From positions 53,400,569 through 53,464,568 of the forward strand of contig NC_088776.1 of assembly GCF_954871325.1 (NCBI RefSeq): a stretch of DNA of 64,000 nucleotides, read 5' to 3'. Each line of letters opens with the position of its first letter. Within the stretch, counting starts at the first letter, position 1. Made by a program: the position numbers and the translations under genes. Below, in pieces: positions 59,374 to 64,000 of this stretch. This DNA is from Gordionus sp. m RMFG-2023. Taxonomy: Eukaryota; Nematomorpha; Gordioida; Chordodea; Parachordodidae. The notes beneath the pieces are model-generated. The model saw only the letters and a list, made by a program, of their open reading frames with translations. It was not told the origin of the DNA and did not search any database.

Positions 59374-62040
59374 CAGGGATGCGAACCCGACAAAATTTTT
59401 GCCCGGGTTCGGTTCGGGTTCGGTTCGGGGTATAAAAAAAAGGTGGGTTCGGTTCAGGGAAATATTTTTGAACCCGGGTTTGGTTCGGGTTCGGTTCAAG
59501 AATTTTTGAGTTGATAAAAAAAATTCTATATTTAAATCATAATAAAAAACTAGACATAAATTTGATATAAAAAATAAATTTTTTATTTTATTTATAGGCA
59601 AATATAGTTAAAAATACAAAGCATATAGTCATGTATCAATTTTAAAAATTTTGTTTAGACGTATTAGCATAATATCTTCCAAGAGTTGTTCACTCATCCT
59701 CGATCTATGTGGTGAAAGAATGAATTTCAAATGTGAAATAGATCTTTCAACGCTAACCTATGTTAAATGTATATTTATATGTGAAAATATGATAAATTAA
59801 CTTGGGTTGCAGGAACAGCAAATAAGATTTTAGATAAAATATATAATTCAGGGTGTTCCAGCTTAGCAGACTCCCAAAAATGCAAAATATTTTTTTTTTA
59901 TCTAATCTTTTATAATCGCTAAATCCAGTAATTATTGTAAGGATTTATATTGTTTATATTTAAATATTCCATAAAATAACAATTTTAATATAAATCTAAA
60001 ATAATTAATTTACTAAGCTTTTAATTAACCTTGTATCTTGGGTCCAGGTATATGGCACCTAAGAGAATTTTGTTCTTTATAAACCTTTCTTCTCTGTTCT
60101 TAAGACAAGAATATAGTAATTGAGCAAAATGGTATGGATTTTTTTCCAGTTCGATGCAGCATCTTAACCATGCTGCATAAAAATCTGTCAGTGTTAACTG
60201 TTCAGATTGGAATTGTTTGGTTGCGATTTTTAGCGGTTTTAAAATTTCAACAATCGTTATTATCTCTTTCCAATCTTCAGTCAATAAATAATCAGATTGC
60301 TCTGAAAAAAAATCTTCGATATTGGGTTTTAGTAAAATCAGCCCTTCTAACATATCATGGGTTGAATGCCATCTGTGGCAATCTAACACAGGCTCAAAGG
60401 AGTTTCATATTTTTTAATAACTTTTGGTAAGTGGGATGTCTTAATTTTAAATTTAGGATCCTAGCTTTGGTGATAATTTTATAGCATCTTGAAGTGCCAG
60501 CTGAAGTGTGTGAGCTGCACACCGTACACTATAAATCGGATAGGATATAATAGTTGATAAAAAAGTATTTTGTATATCATCAATATCATATTTATATACA
60601 TTTACATTCATATTTTCCTCATCTGCTGATTCACTCCTTATATCATAATCAGTTTCAAGTTGCAGGAGCTTTATAGCTCTTAAAAAATTACAACCATTAT
60701 CAGAAGTAATTGTGTATATTTGTTGAATATTAATTTTAAATTTTAGTAAAGTTTTTAATATATTCTCTTTTATATATTCTCCTGTACATCTCACTTTCAG
60801 CTCTACAATTCCAAGAGTCCTCAAATTTATAATGGACTTTGATATAAATTGAATATTTACACCAAGAATTGACCTATCTAGTCGTTGAACTGCATCAACT
60901 TTTAAACTTATTAATTTTCCTTCTACCTCTCTCGATATTTTGTCTCTAATTGATTGGGCTGTTTTATTAATAGTTCTGGATAAATTTTTTTTGTTTATAA
61001 CCAAATTGAGCCCAGATAGGAGTGGATTTATAATTCTTTGAAATCCCGAATCTTCAATAATTGATAAAGGCCGGCCATTTACAGTAACAAGTTCTAGTAT
61101 AGAACTCATCAAATCATTAGATGATATATTTATACTTATATGCTTTTTTGGAAAAAAGGTTTCTATATTAATTTTAGGTTTTTTTGCCAATAAAAATTCC
61201 TGATATTTGGTTTTTTCATTTAAATAATTTAAATATTCATTGTTGTGATTTCTTTCCAGGTGTCTTTCTAAATTTGACAAGTGATTACCAGACATTTTTA
61301 CTTTGCAATATGAACATATTATTTTTTTTCTATTGCATTAAGGGTAAAATGCTTATCAAATATGACTTTATCTTTAATCTTAAATCTATAAAAAGAGAAC
61401 AATTTTTTTAAATAGCAATGATTTCAGAATTAAAAAAGAGATATTTATAAATTTAATTTCATTTATAATATGCACTTCATTAATATCTTGTAAAAATTAA
61501 TCTGAACCAAAAATAAATGATTAGCATATATAAATTTTAAAATCATTTTAATAAGTTCACAAAAACTGCTCTACATTTAACAATTTTTAAGTTAGATGTT
61601 TAGAATTTTTTAAATTAACAATATAATAATTTTTACTTTGATTTGTTAACCATTTTCTTCTAATTAATAATCTTTAAGAATAATAAGATAAAAATTTAAA
61701 AATAAATGGCGTAAATTAATTCAATTGTTTAATTTTTTAACACTCCAATAGGAATCGAGAATAAATTAAAAAATGGCATAAATGAATTAAGTTGTTTAAA
61801 ATTTATTAACACTTCATTTAATTGGAAATTTGAAAATATAATATTTGTATTTACATATATTATTATATGATTTTAAATAATACACTGAACCCGGTTGAAC
61901 CCGGGTTCAAATAAAATTCTTGGGTTTGGTTCGGGGTTTTGAAAATTTTATAAATGGGGTTCAGGTTCGGTTCGGGTTCAGAGTTTTTTTCTAAAAACCC
62001 GGGTTCACTTCTCCGGGTTCGGGTTCGGTTCGAATCCCTG
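59374..62040 (-). mobile_element. hAT element E2 (2,667 bp) inside the second array
   Basis: The ends CAGGGATGCGAACCCG and GGTTCGAATCCCTG match E1, with longer GGTTCGG subterminal arrays at the left. The flanks are AAAGGATA and GATAAGAA, so there is no exact 8-bp TSD. The paralogous uninterrupted site near 14,195 reads AAAGGATGGATAAGAATA. Near identity to E1 shows recent activity of the family. Confidence 0.92.
59629..61320 (-). pseudogene. BED-finger hAT transposase of E2 (longer open N-terminal part)
   Basis: It has the same domain order as in E1: BED finger (CSYCK...RHLERNH) at about 61,250-61,320; a long open frame 60,453-61,295 through ITSDNGCNFL and RCAAHTLQLALQD; then, in a second frame at 60,021-60,389, RWHSTHDMLEGL, the LKPLKIAT region and LDPRYK; then, across short introns, VPATQ and VSVERSFS to a stop at 59,629-59,631. 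Relative to E1 it keeps the two bases after ITSD but has an extra base near 60,392 that interrupts the region before RWHST. Some apparent breaks may be introns, since the 44-bp one near the C-terminus is convincing. This copy is probably inactive, but younger breaks than in other relics are expected. Confidence 0.85.
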
Positions 62041-62419
62041 GATAAGAATATAAAAATAGATTATATTTAATAAAAATTTAGAAATTTAGAGGGAAATATT
62101 TCATGAACTAAATACTTCGGGATGAATATAATTATGAAATTAAATGGTATATTTTGTAAAATTTCACTAAAAGTTAGATAGGATTTTATTAGACTTAAAT
62201 GATAAAAGCTTCAAATTTTCTCTATCAAAGTTCAGTTTTTTAAAACTGAGCATGTTGGAATATATTTTAGTATAAGTAAAATAGATAATATATATACCCT
62301 ATAAATTTAAAAAATTTTAATATAAACAATTGAACCATTTTTAATTTAATTTTTTAAATTTTAAAATGACAGAAGTTCTTAAGATGAATAACTTAAATTT
62401 ATATGGTAGATATGTATTT

Positions 62420-63605
62420 TATTTGCAAAAAAGGATATAATATTAGTATAAAACGAATAGGTATTATCTTTTTAATTAAAATTAAATATATAACAAGTCG
62501 GTTAATTAATTTGAGCGCCGAGAAGCTGCGTTCTGAGGATGCCGTGGTAATTGGAATGGTTAAAATAATCCATAATACAATGGAAATATTTGTAAGGTTA
62601 CATTTTACCTATTAGTGTTAATATAGCTTAAAATTTCCAATGGAGATTTTATATGCATATTTAATATAGTCACTAAAATTTTATTATTATCGCTTTTTAA
62701 CGTATCCTGATCTGATAATAAAACAATTAATTGATAGCATTTTTTCTTTAACTCGCTTTCAGGCACATTCTTTAATTATGCTAACTTTAATTGCTTCAAA
62801 TGAATTTCTTGCTTGATCTGGTAATACATTAAAAAATTTAATCTTATATTATTTTTTAGGAATTAATATAAGTGTGTCATTTTTGTGAGAAAATTGTTTT
62901 TGATCCGTCAAGGATGTACAACTTTTCTATCCTCTATTCCAATTCGATGGCAAGCTCTTTCGCTGAGTCAAGGAAATACTGAAATGCGTTTTCCTTAAAG
63001 ATATTTAAAAAATCTTGCATACTTTCTATAAGTGTATAGCTCTTTCTAATTCAATAATGTCATTTTGCATGACCTTATTTACTAGATATACCTAGGCTAA
63101 TGTATCAAATTTGATGACAAAAGTTACGAAAAAAGGCAACTGTTTTAATTTTTTAGCCAATAAAATGGCTTCTGTTCAGCATTAGTTGTCATTAGTTTAT
63201 TTAGGATACGTCTATTAGTACATCATAAATATCCCCAACCTTAATAACCTTTACACTCTTCAACTTACACTCACATAGCGTTTCAGGTAGAGCTTTTATC
63301 GTAAAATTATTTATATTACCCTTCAAAATTTGCCATCGATGAGTCGATACAGAAAAGAGAATATGTATTTGATAACACCAAAAAATTATTTAGAACTAAT
63401 GATGCATGCCATGTCACTAAATACCAGATTTAAGCTGTGACAACCACAAGCTATAAAATGCGTTCCGCAATTAATTTGTAATTTTTGTGCTTGAACCCTT
63501 TTATTACATACTCTCATTCGATTCATTGTAACCTTGTCCACGACAATTTTTATCTTTTATCCTAATATTTTAGATAATGATAAAATTGCTTCTACCAAGA
63601 CTTAA
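62420..63605 (-). pseudogene. ZMYM1-like hAT relic (copy 3, truncated)
   Basis: The minus-strand C-terminal motif (ILTIPITTASSERSFSALKL) is at about 62,500-62,560, followed by pieces collinear with 8,290-9,280. At about 63,606 it joins, by a deletion, intron sequence normally found before a d exon, and 60 bp later intron that precedes an e exon. The deletion has removed a d exon. Confidence 0.7.
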
Positions 63606-63699
63606 CGTTTTAGTGTTTTAAAAAAATATATATTTATAGATTTTATACTTGTAAAATTAAGAAACTATCAGAACAATTTTAATCTTCATTCTTATTAAG

Positions 63700-63717
63700 T
63701 AGTAGAAGAAGTTCCAG
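63700..63717 (+). CDS. Microexon e-short, second array (18 nt), module VVEEVP
   Basis: The acceptor is CTTATTAAG and the donor GTAGTGCAT. It is the same 18-nt length and donor type (GTAGT) as 13,695, with Glu for Gly at position 3. It is the last exon visible before the window ends. Confidence 0.7.
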
Positions 63718-64000
63718 GTAGTGCATATTTTATTTATGTATTTTATTAATATTTATATTAAAAATTATATAAACTATTAAAGAATTTAAAAATTAAAATA
63801 ACACTTATTAAATGTGGTGTATGAATAATATAAAGATTTAAGAGAAAAGGCATGGGAAAATTATAAATAAAATGCACCTTCAATATTTCAATTTGTATTC
63901 CTTGAAGTGATAAATCTCATATAGAAGAGTCCAAATCATAGGAAAATGAGGAGGCTAAGGAAGCTAGCTATAAAACCAGTTATGATTTATCTGCTTTTTC

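Larger units (their letters stand above)
52100..64000 (+). other. Second microexon array with its introns
   Basis: This holds eight intact-looking microexons in the order lone exon, a, b, c, d, e, f, then e-short. Introns align by eye with those of the first array, including the stretch before exon a (53,090-53,460 against 1-283). Differences include the absence of the minisatellite element, presence of the E2 hAT insertion after f, and loss of the c and d exons around the hAT relic before 63,700. Order and orientation are the same, so this is a segmental duplication of at least 11 kb or a distant part of one long gene. The array continues past the window end. Confidence 0.75.

Noticed and set aside
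2421-63717. Reading the regularly spaced short repeats as a CRISPR-like or satellite array
   Set aside because: Spacing ranges from 56 nt to kilobases, the units carry splice sites and a shared coding phase, and the spacers are duplicated introns rather than unique inserts.

Overview
This is a very A+T-rich eukaryotic window (roughly three quarters A+T by eye). Introns of about 0.5-2 kb, hAT and pogo-like DNA transposons, a LINE with a restriction-like endonuclease, MITEs and retroelement fossils all suggest an invertebrate animal. The species cannot be named from the sequence. No long single-exon gene is present. The only well-supported host coding sequence is an unusual array of tiny exons, plus two ordinary-looking exons near 38-40 kb.

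Region 1 (1-20,200) is an array of 18-21 nt symmetric microexons on the + strand. Each has an AG acceptor, a GT donor and the same phase, with introns interrupting codons after base 1. Each codes for one 6-7 residue repeat of the form [VA]-[IV]-[EG]-[EGD]-[VAI]-[VA]-P. Six exon types (a, b, c, d, e, f) occur once each at 2.4-7.3 kb. Further c-d-e-f units follow in increasingly damaged form (12.1-14.7, 14.7-16.7 and 17.4-19.2 kb). An old ZMYM1-like hAT relic is duplicated with the units, and a G+C-richer retroelement fossil lies at 17.5-18.25 kb.

Region 2 (20-52 kb) is mostly featureless A+T-rich DNA carrying mobile elements: a 427-bp hAT MITE, two 217-220-bp long-TIR MITEs, a deleted LTR-element fossil, a second ZMYM1-like hAT relic, a 2.64-kb BED-finger hAT element (E1), a LINE remnant, a 237-bp MITE, a pogo-like TIR pair and a tRNA-like sequence. 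Two probable host exons lie at 38.4-40.2 kb.

Region 3 (52.2-64 kb) is a second copy of the microexon array. It holds a lone exon at 52.2 kb, then a-b-c-d-e-f at 53.9-59.3 kb, a nearly identical hAT element (E2) inserted after f, the hAT relic again, and an 18-nt e exon at 63.7 kb. Exon pairs between the two arrays differ almost only by silent or conservative changes and one whole-codon deletion, while introns carry many indels. This suggests the microexons are real coding sequence under selection. Because every exon is symmetric and in one phase, any subset can be spliced together in frame. First and last exons were not found, so the gene or genes extend beyond the window.
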